From contig NZ_JBGCBY010000003.1 of NCBI RefSeq assembly GCF_041262165.1, positions 248,001-312,000 on the forward strand: 64,000 nucleotides of DNA, read 5' to 3'. The stretch comes from Streptacidiphilus sp041262165 (GTDB lineage Bacteria > Actinomycetota > Actinomycetes > Streptomycetales > Streptomycetaceae). This document shows positions 1 through 7,448 of this stretch, in pieces. The position numbers and the translations under genes are program-made. The notes beneath the pieces are model-generated. The model worked only from the letters and a program-made list of their open reading frames with translations. It ran no database searches and was not told the origin of the DNA. Position 1 is the first letter of the stretch. Each line of letters starts with the position of its first letter.

Positions 1-1003
1 GGTCGGGCACCCCGGCCAGGTCGCCCAGGATGTAGTAGCCGTCCAGGCGGACGGCCGGCATCAGCTGTTCCAGCACCTCGAAGTGTCCGAGGTACACGGC
101 GCTGAGGAAGAACTGCTGGCCGGTCAGGAAGTAGCAGCCGCCCATGCCGAGCATGAAGACGACGTTGAAGTACACGCCCCCCAGGTCGGTCCTGATCCGT
201 CCGGCGCGGCCGATCCGGTAGACGTCGGTGACGTCCGTGTACATGGACGGCCAGATCAGGAACAGCCCGCACCCGATGCAACCCGGGCGGGCGCCGCCGT
301 AGCGGCAGGCGGAGGCGTGTCCGAACTCGTGGAACACCAGCGAGGCCACGGTCAGCGCGAACACCGCCAGCAGCAGCACCGGCTGGTTCAGCACCTCCAG
401 CACCGGGGTCATCGCGCCGTAGAAGCCGAACAGCCAGACGTCCATGGCGACCATCGAGCCCAGCACCAGGACCACCATCAGCGGCCGGTGCAGCCAGGCC
501 AGGGCGCGTCCGATGCGGTTCACCCGCTGCTGACTGAACATCACCCGATGGCCCTTGAGGGCCAGCAGCAGGTCGGAGCGCGGGGCCTGGGCGACCTCGT
601 CGTCCTCCTGCCCGAACGGGACGGTGACGCCGAGCGGCTGGAGCTTGTGCTCGACCAGGTAGGCGATGTTCTCCTCGCTGACCTCACGCCCGTACAGCCC
701 GCTGACCCGGTGCGAGATCCGCTCGGTGTCGCGGACGCCGTCGACGCAGCCGGCGACGAGGTGGAGCAGCCGGGAGAGCTGCACCACCTGCCCGTCCCCC
801 CGACGGGCGATGTACTTGGGCTCGTTGAATCCCGAGCCCTGGTACTCGCCGTGCAGGCGCAGGCCCGCACTCAGCCTGGGCACGGGGAACAAGGGTTCCG
901 GTGCCAACGGCTGTTCCGAGTACGGGCCCACGTACTGCTCGTAGGTGGTGGCGAAGCCCCCCGGACCGGGGACGAGCGCCCCCGGTTCCACGCTCACGGT
1001 CAT
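1..1003 (-). CDS. M50-family membrane metallopeptidase, PqqD-like N-terminus (cut by window edge)
   Basis: The reading frame is open from ATG at 1003 to the left edge, so the C-terminus lies outside. Residues about 60-130 look like a PqqD/winged-helix-like peptide-binding region. Membrane segments follow at about 174-195 and 208-224, then the zinc motif HEFGH at 225-229. Near the visible end, LDGYYILGD supplies the DG motif that carries the third zinc ligand in M50 enzymes. This layout matches the YydH-like putative peptide zinc metalloproteases. The role inferred is maturation or export of the small peptides encoded just upstream (1090-1601), with the active site in the membrane. A ribosome-binding site GGGGGAGGA lies 8 bases before ATG. 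Any partner genes further left are unseen. Confidence 0.85.
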   Translation of the reverse strand, partial: MTVSVEPGALVPGPGGFATTYEQYVGPYSEQPLAPEPLFPVPRLSAGLRLHGEYQGSGFNEPKYIARRGDGQVVQLSRLLHLVAGCVDGVRDTERISHRVSGLYGREVSEENIAYLVEHKLQPLGVTVPFGQEDDEVAQAPRSDLLLALKGHRVMFSQQRVNRIGRALAWLHRPLMVVLVLGSMVAMDVWLFGFYGAMTPVLEVLNQPVLLLAVFALTVASLVFHEFGHASACRYGGARPGCIGCGLFLIWPSMYTDVTDVYRIGRAGRIRTDLGGVYFNVVFMLGMGGCYFLTGQQFFLSAVYLGHFEVLEQLMPAVRLDGYYILGDLAGVPD

Positions 1004-1089
1004 CTGGTGTGTCCTCCCCCGGCGCGGGCCGCGCCCTCCCCTGACGCGGCCCGCGCCCATGGTGCTAGGTGCTGCGCAGTGCTGCTGGA

Positions 1090-1308
1090 CTACTGGCTGA
1101 TGCTGATCGACTGGGCGGCCTCGGACTGAGCGGTCGCGCCGTCGGAGCCGAAGTTGGCCGCGAACGACTCGTTGTGGGCGTGCACGTTGGCGACGTGCTT
1201 CGTCACGTTGACGGTCTTGGTGAAGCTGAACTTCAGCTTGCCCAGGGCCTCGCGGCCGGGGAGCAGCTCGGCGGACTCGGCGTCGAGCTCGTTCATGTCC
1301 ATGCTCAT
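1090..1308 (-). CDS. RiPP-precursor-like small peptide, copy 1
   Basis: This encodes 72 residues. Residues 7-42 (ELDAESAELLPGREALGKLK and onward to HVANV) are identical to copy 2 at 1386-1601. The remaining 30 residues vary and are rich in Asn, Gln, Ser, Ala and His with alternating polar and hydrophobic positions, ending ISISQ. A conserved leader-like part, a variable core-like part, tandem duplication and an adjacent M50 peptidase on the same strand are typical of ribosomally made, modified peptides. No Cys is present, so lanthionine or sactionine rings are excluded. The class is not recognised. The upstream AAAGG precedes ATG by about 8 bases. Confidence 0.72.
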   Translation of the reverse strand: MSMDMNELDAESAELLPGREALGKLKFSFTKTVNVTKHVANVHAHNESFAANFGSDGATAQSEAAQSISISQ

Positions 1309-1385
1309 GGTGGTGCCTTTCGTGAGGTGTCTGACGTGGTGTGTGAAGCTGGGGCCGGCGAGGAGCCGGAGGGTGGGGCGCGCTG

Positions 1386-1601
1386 CTACTGGTGGATGCT
1401 GATCGCCTGGTCGGCGCCCGACTGGGCCAGCGCGAGGTCGGAGCCCCAGTTGGCCGCGGACGACTCGTTGTGGGCGCTGACGTTGGCGACGTGCTTGGTG
1501 ACGTTGACGGTCTTGGTGAAGCTGAACTTCAGCTTGCCCAGGGCCTCGCGGCCGGGGAGCAGCTCGGCCGACTCGGCGTCCAGCTCGTGCATCTCAAGCA
1601 T
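1386..1601 (-). CDS. RiPP-precursor-like small peptide, copy 2
   Basis: This encodes 71 residues and is the tandem paralogue of the 1090-1308 peptide. The start is ATG at 1601 because AGGGGG sits 8 bases upstream; a TTG two codons earlier is less likely. The identical block runs ELDAESAELL to HVANV. The C-terminal part keeps AHNES, AAN, GSD and AQS but differs elsewhere (W for F, LAL for GAT, ISIHQ for ISISQ). Even the DNA of the shared block is almost identical, pointing to a recent duplication or gene conversion. It is probably first in an operon with copy 1 and the M50 peptidase, transcribed leftward from the operator-rich region at 1622-1705. Confidence 0.72.
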   Translation of the reverse strand: MLEMHELDAESAELLPGREALGKLKFSFTKTVNVTKHVANVSAHNESSAANWGSDLALAQSGADQAISIHQ

Positions 1602-1621
1602 GGTCAATTCCCCCTAAGGAA

Positions 1622-1705
1622 TGGACAGTTACGGTCGGACGGCGAAGGGATCCCCCCCAACTCCCGTCCAACTCGGTCGGACATGTTGTCCAACGAGATT
1701 GGACA
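1622..1705. promoter_or_regulatory. Array of TGTCCAA/TTGGACA half-sites between peptide locus and HTH regulator
   Basis: A perfect 7-base inverted repeat TGTCCAA-cgaga-TTGGACA lies at 1687-1705. Further copies of the half-site are GTCCAAC at 1666-1672 with GGAC at 1679-1682, GGTCGGACGG at 1633-1642 and TGGACAG at 1623-1629. The array covers the expected promoter of the leftward peptide operon and lies upstream of the rightward HTH gene, which makes that HTH protein the natural candidate ligand. The binding role is inference. Confidence 0.55.
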
Positions 1706-1881
1706 GTAGTAGGCCTGGAGGGAGTCCCGCAAGCGATTCGGGTGCCACGTTCTGCAACAGACCGGTAACAGAGAGAAATTGCCAGGTGAGAGCCCCTGGC
1801 TCGGTGCCGGAACAGGTGATCGCCGTAGAATCGGTCCGTCGCAGGCCGCCGAAGGGGCGGCCGACAGGAGGCGTCAGCCAG

Positions 1882-2268
1882 GTGTCCAACGCCCTGCAGC
1901 AGTTGATGAGAGAGCGCTTGGACCGGCAGGGCTGGTCCTATGGCGAGGCCGCGCGGCGTGGCGGCATCCCCCGCTCCACCGTGCACCACCTCGCCACCAC
2001 CGAACGGCTGGTCAGAATGCCGCAGCCGGCCACCCTCGAGGGCCTGGCCCGGGCCCTCGACCTGCCGTTGGACGCCGTCCGCCGCGCGGCGGCGGAGGCC
2101 TGCGGCATCCACCTGTACGCCGCCGGCGGCGGGACCGCTCCCGACCCCGAGGTGGACGTGCTGATCGCCAGTCTGCAGAAGCTCTCGGTGGACGACCGCC
2201 GCCATGTCGCGGCCCTGGTCGAATCGCTGCTCGACCGCCGCACGGGCCCGGCGGAAACGGACAACTAG
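1882..2268 (+). CDS. Helix-turn-helix (XRE-like) transcriptional regulator
   Basis: GTG at 1882 preceded by AGGAGG-like bases at 1866-1871 gives 128 residues. The N-terminal 70 residues form an XRE-type helix-turn-helix: LDRQGWSYGEAARRGGIPRS with STVHHLATTERLV as recognition region, then LEGLARALDLPLDAVRRAA, the usual fourth and fifth helices. The C-terminus, after an Asp/Pro linker, holds a short helix (VDVLIASLQKLSVDDRRHVAALVESLL) common in Streptomyces XRE proteins. It is divergent from the peptide/M50 operon, with the half-site array between them, so local control of that operon is likely. The longer open frame back to 1621 has no start with a ribosome-binding site. Confidence 0.8.
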   Translation: MSNALQQLMRERLDRQGWSYGEAARRGGIPRSTVHHLATTERLVRMPQPATLEGLARALDLPLDAVRRAAAEACGIHLYAAGGGTAPDPEVDVLIASLQKLSVDDRRHVAALVESLLDRRTGPAETDN

Positions 2269-2390
2269 TACGCAGCTCCTGCCCGTTCCGGTTCCCTGAT
2301 TGTCCAGGGATGACCGGATAGGGCGAATATCGCCGGCTCCTGCCGCTGTCGGTCGTATATGCGGCTAGCGTCACCTCGTGAAAGGGGCGG

Positions 2391-2687
2391 GTGAGCCGCA
2401 CGCTGCCCCCGGGACCAGGGGGATACGTGCTGGTCGTACAGGGAAGCCCCACCACCGCCGTCGTCCGGGGCAGCAGCGGGGAGTCCGTCGTGCTGCTGTC
2501 CGGCGAGCTGCCGGCCGAGCTCACCGACGCCAACCTCACCGAGGTGCTCGACCTCGCCGCGGCCGTTCTGGACGGCGCCGAGATGCTGCTGTTCCGCCGC
2601 TGCCTCGCGGCACTGCGCCGGGGCGACCTGGCCGGCACCCGCCGAATCGAGATAGACGGCGCGGTACTGACCGTCTACCGGGGCTGA
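2391..2687 (+). CDS. Small hypothetical protein
   Basis: GTG at 2391 follows GAAAGGGG at 2380-2387 and gives 98 residues. I do not recognise the family. The protein has no signal peptide, Cys or membrane segment. It has a short beta-rich start (YVLVVQGSPTTAVVRGSSGESVVLLSGEL), an acidic helix (LTEVLDLAAAVLDGAEMLLFRRCLAALRRGDL) and ends IEIDGAVLTVYRG. Codon use fits a real high-GC gene. It stands alone between the HTH regulator and the two-component operon. Confidence 0.55.
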   Translation: MSRTLPPGPGGYVLVVQGSPTTAVVRGSSGESVVLLSGELPAELTDANLTEVLDLAAAVLDGAEMLLFRRCLAALRRGDLAGTRRIEIDGAVLTVYRG

Positions 2688-2719
2688 TCGTCGAGCTGCC
2701 GGGGCCGATCGTCGAGGCG

Positions 2720-2764
2720 GGGTGGCGTTCGTAGGGGTGGCGTTCGTAGGGGTGGCGTTCGTAC
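2720..2764 (+). repeat. Three tandem 15-bp units
   Basis: The unit GGGTGGCGTTCGTAG occurs three times (2720-2734, 2735-2749, 2750-2764; the last ends in C). It lies in the 163-base gap upstream of the response regulator at 2851, where it could be a regulatory element or simple slippage. Confidence 0.8.
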
Positions 2765-2850
2765 GGGTCGGGCATCGGCGACACTGGAGAGCGCCGTACA
2801 GGAGTGGACTCTTACCCGCTCTCTCATGCCCCCCGGAGAGAATCATCGCT

Positions 2851-3570
2851 GTGACGTCGACAGTACTGCTGGCCGAGGACGACCGGGCCATTCGCGATTC
2901 CGTAGTTCGCCTGCTGACCCTGGAGGGTTACCAGGTGACCGCCGTCGCCGACGGCATCCAGGCGTTGGCGGCGATCCACAAGGAGGGCCCCGACGTCATC
3001 GTCCTCGACGTGATGATGCCGGGCATCGACGGCCTCGCCGTCTGCGGGGTGCTGCGCGCGGAGAACGACCGCACGCCGATCCTCATGCTCACCGCGCGGG
3101 TCGAGACCTCCGACCGCGTCGCCGGGCTCGACGCAGGCGCCGACGACTACATGGTCAAGCCCTTCGAGGCGGACGAGCTGCTGGCCCGGCTGCGCGCGCT
3201 GCTGCGGCGCGCCATGCCGGTGCCGGTACCGGCCGACCCGCCGTCCACCCAGGTCGCGTACCCGTTGGACGACGTGATCGAGGTCGCCGACCTGCGGATC
3301 GACCCGACCGCGCGCCGGGTGTGGCGCCGGGACACCGAGATCGCCCTCTCCAGGACCGAGTACGACCTGCTGGAGCTGCTGGCCCGCAACGCCGGGATCG
3401 TGCTGGACCACAGCACGGTCTACGACCGGATCTGGGGCTACGACTTCGGCCCGGGATCCAAGAACCTCGCCGTTTACATCGGCTACCTGCGCCGGAAGCT
3501 CGAAGTCCAGGACGCGCCCGCGCTGATCCACACCGTCCGAGGTGTCGGCTACACCCTGCGCGAGCCGTGA
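2851..3570 (+). CDS. OmpR/PhoB-family response regulator
   Basis: GTG at 2851 with GGAGAG at 2834-2839 gives 239 residues. The receiver domain has the acidic pair in LLAEDDRAIR, the phosphoacceptor Asp in VIVLDVMMPG, and Lys in MVKPFEAD. The C-terminal half is a winged-helix DNA-binding domain ending with the usual YIGYLRRKLE and IHTVRGVGYTLREP. The stop codon overlaps the GTG start of the histidine kinase at 3567 (GTGA), so the two form one translationally coupled operon. It resembles the MprA/CseB type of actinobacterial regulator; the target genes are not evident. Longer frames upstream run through the 15-bp repeats and lack a ribosome-binding site. Confidence 0.93.
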   Translation: MTSTVLLAEDDRAIRDSVVRLLTLEGYQVTAVADGIQALAAIHKEGPDVIVLDVMMPGIDGLAVCGVLRAENDRTPILMLTARVETSDRVAGLDAGADDYMVKPFEADELLARLRALLRRAMPVPVPADPPSTQVAYPLDDVIEVADLRIDPTARRVWRRDTEIALSRTEYDLLELLARNAGIVLDHSTVYDRIWGYDFGPGSKNLAVYIGYLRRKLEVQDAPALIHTVRGVGYTLREP

Positions 3571-5036
3571 GCGGGCTGCGTCCGCGGCTCCCCCTCCTGC
3601 CGCACGTCGGTGGGCTCCGAAAGCTCTCCGAGCTCCCCGGGAAGCTGCCGGCCGGTCTGCGGGTGCGTTTCGCGGTGGCCTTCGCCGGCGTCGCGGCCCT
3701 GGTCGCGGTACTGGTCGGCGGCCTCGGCTACGACGCCGCGGCGAACCTGATCCGGCACGACCGGGCCAGCGACTTCAGCCAGTCCCTGGACACCCTGGTA
3801 GCCGCCGTCGACCAGTCGCCGCTCTACCCGTCCGACTTCCTGCCCTCCAACCAGAACCACGACCAGCTCGAGGACCGGCTGACCCAGTCCGGGGACATCG
3901 GCATCCAGGTCCTGGGCCCCGCGGGCAACGTGGTCGAGCAGGGCGCGCCGGACCCGTTGCCCGTCGACGCGACCGACCGCAGGCTCGCCACCGGGAAGAA
4001 GGCCGGCCAGATCCACGACGTCACCGAGGACACCGGAGGCGACCGCTACCGCGTCGTCACGGTCTCTCTCGGCGGGGGACGCGGGGCGGTACAGCTCTCC
4101 GAGCGGCTGAGCGCCACCGACGACCTGCTGGACATCCTGCTGGAGCGCACGGCGCTGCTGGCCACCACCGTCGTGCTCGCCGCCGGCGCCGCCGGCTGGT
4201 GGCTGGCCGGGCGGATCACCCGGCGGCTGGTCAGCCTGACCGGCGCGGCCGAGCACGTCGCCTCCACCGGAACGCTGGACGTGGACGTCCCGCGCCGGGG
4301 CAGCGACGAGATCGGCCGGCTCGGCCGGGCCTTCGACGACATGCTGGGCAGGCTCGCCCGTTCCAAGGACGACCAGCGCCGCCTGGTCCAGGACGCCGGG
4401 CACGAGCTGCGGACCCCGCTGACCTCGCTGCGCACCAACATCGCGGCTCTGCCGCATCTCGACCGGTTGCCGCCGGAGTCCAAAGCGGCGCTGCTGGACG
4501 ACCTGGCGACGGAGACCCGCGAGCTGAGCGTGCTGGTGAACGAGCTGGTCGAGCTCGCCGCCGACCGCCGCGAGGCGGAGGAACCGACGGAGTTCGACCT
4601 GGACGTGCTCGCCGAACGGGTCGCCGACCTGGCGCGCCGCCGTACCGGGCGTGAGATCGTGGTCGAGGCGGTGCCGGTGCCCCTCACCGGGCGGGCCGGC
4701 GCGCTGCAGCGGGCGCTGACCAACCTGGTGGAGAACGCGGCGAAGTTCACTTCCGAGCCGAGCGAGATCCTGCTGCGGGTGCAACCGGGCCGGGTCGCGG
4801 TGCTCGACCGGGGCCCCGGCATCGACGAGGCCGACCTCGACCGGGTCTTCGACCGGTTCTACCGGGCGACCGCGGCGCGCAGCCTGCCGGGATCCGGCCT
4901 GGGACTGGCGATCGTGCGGGAGGTCGCGGAGAGCCATGGGGGGACGGTCTTCGCCCGCAACCGGCCCGACTCCCGGGGCGGGGCGGAGATCGGCTTCACC
5001 TTCCCCGTTTCGTCCCCACCCACGAAGCGACCGTGA
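3567..5036 (+). CDS. Membrane sensor histidine kinase (HAMP-HisKA-HATPase)
   Basis: GTG at 3567 overlaps the regulator stop; the product has 489 residues. One membrane helix lies near 33-53 and a second near 195-215, enclosing an extracytoplasmic sensor region of about 140 residues. A HAMP domain follows, then the phosphoacceptor box DAGHELRTPLTSLRTN (His at about 279). The ATP-binding part has the N box NLVENAAKF, G1 DRGPGIDE, F box FDRFYR and G2 GSGLGLAIV. It should phosphorylate the regulator encoded just upstream. The family is that of MprB-like envelope-stress kinases; the signal is unknown. Confidence 0.93.
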   Translation: MSGLRPRLPLLPHVGGLRKLSELPGKLPAGLRVRFAVAFAGVAALVAVLVGGLGYDAAANLIRHDRASDFSQSLDTLVAAVDQSPLYPSDFLPSNQNHDQLEDRLTQSGDIGIQVLGPAGNVVEQGAPDPLPVDATDRRLATGKKAGQIHDVTEDTGGDRYRVVTVSLGGGRGAVQLSERLSATDDLLDILLERTALLATTVVLAAGAAGWWLAGRITRRLVSLTGAAEHVASTGTLDVDVPRRGSDEIGRLGRAFDDMLGRLARSKDDQRRLVQDAGHELRTPLTSLRTNIAALPHLDRLPPESKAALLDDLATETRELSVLVNELVELAADRREAEEPTEFDLDVLAERVADLARRRTGREIVVEAVPVPLTGRAGALQRALTNLVENAAKFTSEPSEILLRVQPGRVAVLDRGPGIDEADLDRVFDRFYRATAARSLPGSGLGLAIVREVAESHGGTVFARNRPDSRGGAEIGFTFPVSSPPTKRP

Positions 5037-5094
5037 GGCCCATCGGATATCGCTCCCGAGATCGGGCTGCCGACCTCCTGATCGGCTGAGCGGC

Positions 5095-5128
5095 GGGCGG
5101 GCTGCCTGACGGGCGGGCTGCCTAAAGT
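5095..5128 (+). promoter_or_regulatory. Probable leaderless promoter of rbsK, in a duplicated 13-mer
   Basis: A -10-like TAAAGT at 5123-5128 ends six bases before the ATG at 5135, too close for a leader or ribosome-binding site; none is visible. The element GGGCGGGCTGCCT is repeated at 5095-5107 and 5111-5123, placing the second copy directly against the -10. Confidence 0.4.
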
Positions 5129-5134
5129 AGTCCC

Positions 5135-6043
5135 ATGCCGATGATCGCAGTGGTGGGCAGCATCAACCTCGACCTCGTGGTGCCGGTGCCGCATCATCCG
5201 GTGCCGGGGGAGACGGTGCTGGGCGGTGACCTGGCGGAGCACCCCGGTGGCAAGGGTGCGAACCAGGCGGTGGCGGCGGCGCGCCTTGGTGCGCAGGTCG
5301 CGATGGTGGGGCGGGTCGGCATGGACCAGGCCGGGACGGCGCTGCGGGCGGTGCTGGAGCGGGAGGGCGTGGATGTCCGGTGGGTGCTCGCTGAGGCGGG
5401 CGTCAGCACCGGGCGGGCGCTGATCGCGGTCGACCGGATGACGGGGGAGAACTCGATCATCGTCAGTCCTGGCGCGAACAGTGCTCTCTTTCCGGAGCAT
5501 TGCGCCGCGTCGGGTGCGGTGCTCCGTGACGCGAGCGTCACTCTTCTGCAGCAGGAGATCCCCGCCGCCACCGTGGAGGCCGCGGCCCGCCTCGCGGGCG
5601 GCACGGTCCTGCTCAACCCGGCCCCCGCTCGGGACCTCCCGGCCGAGCTGCTGGACATGGTCGACGTCCTGGTCCCCAACCGCACGGAGCTCGCCGCCCT
5701 GGTCGGCCACCCGCTGCCGGACCTGCACGCCGTCGCCGATGCCGCCCGCCAGCTGCGCGGCCCCGCCGCCGTCGTGGTCACCCTCGGCCGGGACGGAGCA
5801 CTGCTCTGCGAAGAGGGCGCCGTTCTCCTCGTCCCCGCACTCGAGGTCACCCCGGTTGACACCACCGCCGCCGGCGACGCCTTCTGCGGCGCGCTCGCCT
5901 ACGCCATCGCCGGCGGCAGCCCGCTCCACGAGGCCGTACGGCGGGCCAACGCCAGCGCGGCCCTCGCCACCACCCTCCCCGGCGCCCAGCCGTCCCTGCC
6001 CACCCGCGCCGAGGTCGAGAAGCTGCTCGGACACGACTTCTGA
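5135..6043 (+). CDS. rbsK: Ribokinase (PfkB family)
   Basis: The 302-residue product has the PfkB ribokinase pattern. The N-terminus VVGSINLDLVVPVPHHPVPGET and the substrate motif GGKGANQAVAAARLG are followed by the C-terminal signature PVDTTAAGDAFCGALAYA with the catalytic Asp in AAGDAF. It converts D-ribose to ribose 5-phosphate in the cytoplasm. No ribose transporter or RbsD lies beside it; it stands between two two-component systems. The lack of a ribosome-binding site and a TAAAGT hexamer just before ATG suggest a leaderless message. Confidence 0.93.
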   Translation: MPMIAVVGSINLDLVVPVPHHPVPGETVLGGDLAEHPGGKGANQAVAAARLGAQVAMVGRVGMDQAGTALRAVLEREGVDVRWVLAEAGVSTGRALIAVDRMTGENSIIVSPGANSALFPEHCAASGAVLRDASVTLLQQEIPAATVEAAARLAGGTVLLNPAPARDLPAELLDMVDVLVPNRTELAALVGHPLPDLHAVADAARQLRGPAAVVVTLGRDGALLCEEGAVLLVPALEVTPVDTTAAGDAFCGALAYAIAGGSPLHEAVRRANASAALATTLPGAQPSLPTRAEVEKLLGHDF

Positions 6044-6090
6044 GCGAGGCCACCCACCCCGCGAGCCGGAGGCCCTAAGCTCGACGCGAT

Positions 6091-7410
6091 ATGGACGGAG
6101 CCCTCCGGCGCGCCGCGGTCCGCGCCCTCGCCCGGGTGCGCCACACCGCGCAGCTCGTACACCAGGCCGCCTGGGCCGCCCCCGACCAGAGCGTCCTGCT
6201 GGTCCGCTCGCTCTCCAGCCCCCGCCTGCGCTACGCCCTCGCGGTCGTCTGCGTCTGCGGTGTGTTCATCCTCACCGTGACCGCGGACACCCAGCTCAAC
6301 CAGCTCGTCCCGGGCAGCCTCGCCTGGGCCCTCGCCGGCCTTCAGGTCCTGCCGCTGCTGCTCGCCGCCCACCGGCCCCTCGCGGCCTGGCGTCTCTCCG
6401 CGGTCGGGCTCACCCTCACCACCTTCGCCGAGGTCGGCCACGCCCCCACTCCCTTCTGGCCCTGGCCGGTCAGCGGCTGCCTGGCCTATGTGGTGCTGCT
6501 CTTCATCACCGCCCAGGTGTACGGCAGAGACATCGCCGTCGGCGTCGACCTGCTCACCGCGATCGCGGTGCTGCTCCCCGCCGTGCCGCTGGTCGGCATG
6601 CCGCCGGTGGTCCTCGCGGTCGCCGCCGTCGTTGTCACCCTGGTCCTGGTGCTCGGCGAGTCCATCCACTCCCGCCAGGAGGCGGAACGGCACCTCGTCG
6701 CCGCCGAGTTGCAGCGCCGCGCCGGGCTCGCCCGCCAGGCGGTCCTGGAGGAGCGCTCCCGGATCGCCCGCGAACTGCACGACGTCGTCGCCCACCACAT
6801 GTCGATGATCGCCATCCAGGCCGAGGCCGCCCCCTACAAGGAACCCGGCCTGCCCGAGCAGACCCTCAGAACCTTCGGCGCGATCCGGGAGGCGTCCACC
6901 ACCGCCCTCACCGAGATGCGCCGCGTCATCGGCCTGCTCCGAGAGGACGACGAGAACGCCGAGCGCTCACCCCAGCCCGGCATCGACCGGATCCCGGAGA
7001 TGGTCCGTGCCGCGCGGCAGGCCGGCATGCAGGTCGACCTCACCCTGGCCGGCGGCCCGGACCGGCCGCCCGCCGTCGTGGACGTGTCCGTGTACCGCAT
7101 CGTCCAGGAGGCCCTCAGCAACGCCGGGCGGCACGCGCCCGGCGCCCGCGTCGAGGTCGAGGTCGTCCGCACCCACGACGCCGTCCAGGTGCACATCGCC
7201 GACGACGGGCGCACCACCGGCGGCCCCGCCCCCGGCGGCAACGGCGGCCACGGTCTCACCGGCATGCGCGAGCGTGCCGCCATGCTCGGGGGCACGCTGC
7301 GCGCCGTACCGCGCGAACACGGCGGCTTCGAGGTCACGGCCGAACTACCCCTGGACGGTGCGTCGCCGCCGAACGAGGGAGAATCGTCCTCGGCGGCAGG
7401 CGACAGCTGA
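6091..7410 (+). CDS. NarL-type membrane histidine kinase (HisKA_3)
   Basis: The product has 439 residues. The N-terminal part holds about five or six membrane helices (roughly 48-190). A linker helix leads into the HisKA_3 box EERSRIARELHDVVAHHMSMI with the phosphoacceptor His in ELHDVVAHH. The ATPase domain has the N box EALSNAGRHAPG, the DDG motif IADDGR and the G2 run NGGHGLTGMRERA. It is paired with the LuxR-type regulator that starts 38 bases downstream of its stop. No periplasmic sensor loop of size is seen, so it may sense within the membrane, as many Streptomyces kinases of this class do. Confidence 0.93.
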   Translation: MDGALRRAAVRALARVRHTAQLVHQAAWAAPDQSVLLVRSLSSPRLRYALAVVCVCGVFILTVTADTQLNQLVPGSLAWALAGLQVLPLLLAAHRPLAAWRLSAVGLTLTTFAEVGHAPTPFWPWPVSGCLAYVVLLFITAQVYGRDIAVGVDLLTAIAVLLPAVPLVGMPPVVLAVAAVVVTLVLVLGESIHSRQEAERHLVAAELQRRAGLARQAVLEERSRIARELHDVVAHHMSMIAIQAEAAPYKEPGLPEQTLRTFGAIREASTTALTEMRRVIGLLREDDENAERSPQPGIDRIPEMVRAARQAGMQVDLTLAGGPDRPPAVVDVSVYRIVQEALSNAGRHAPGARVEVEVVRTHDAVQVHIADDGRTTGGPAPGGNGGHGLTGMRERAAMLGGTLRAVPREHGGFEVTAELPLDGASPPNEGESSSAAGDS

Positions 7411-7448
7411 CCCGACCGGACACCGGTCGACCCAACGGGGGGAAGCGC

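Noticed and set aside
83..1129. A 348-codon plus-strand frame at the left edge
   Set aside because: It mirrors the M50 peptidase frame, which carries HEFGH, membrane helices and a ribosome-binding site.
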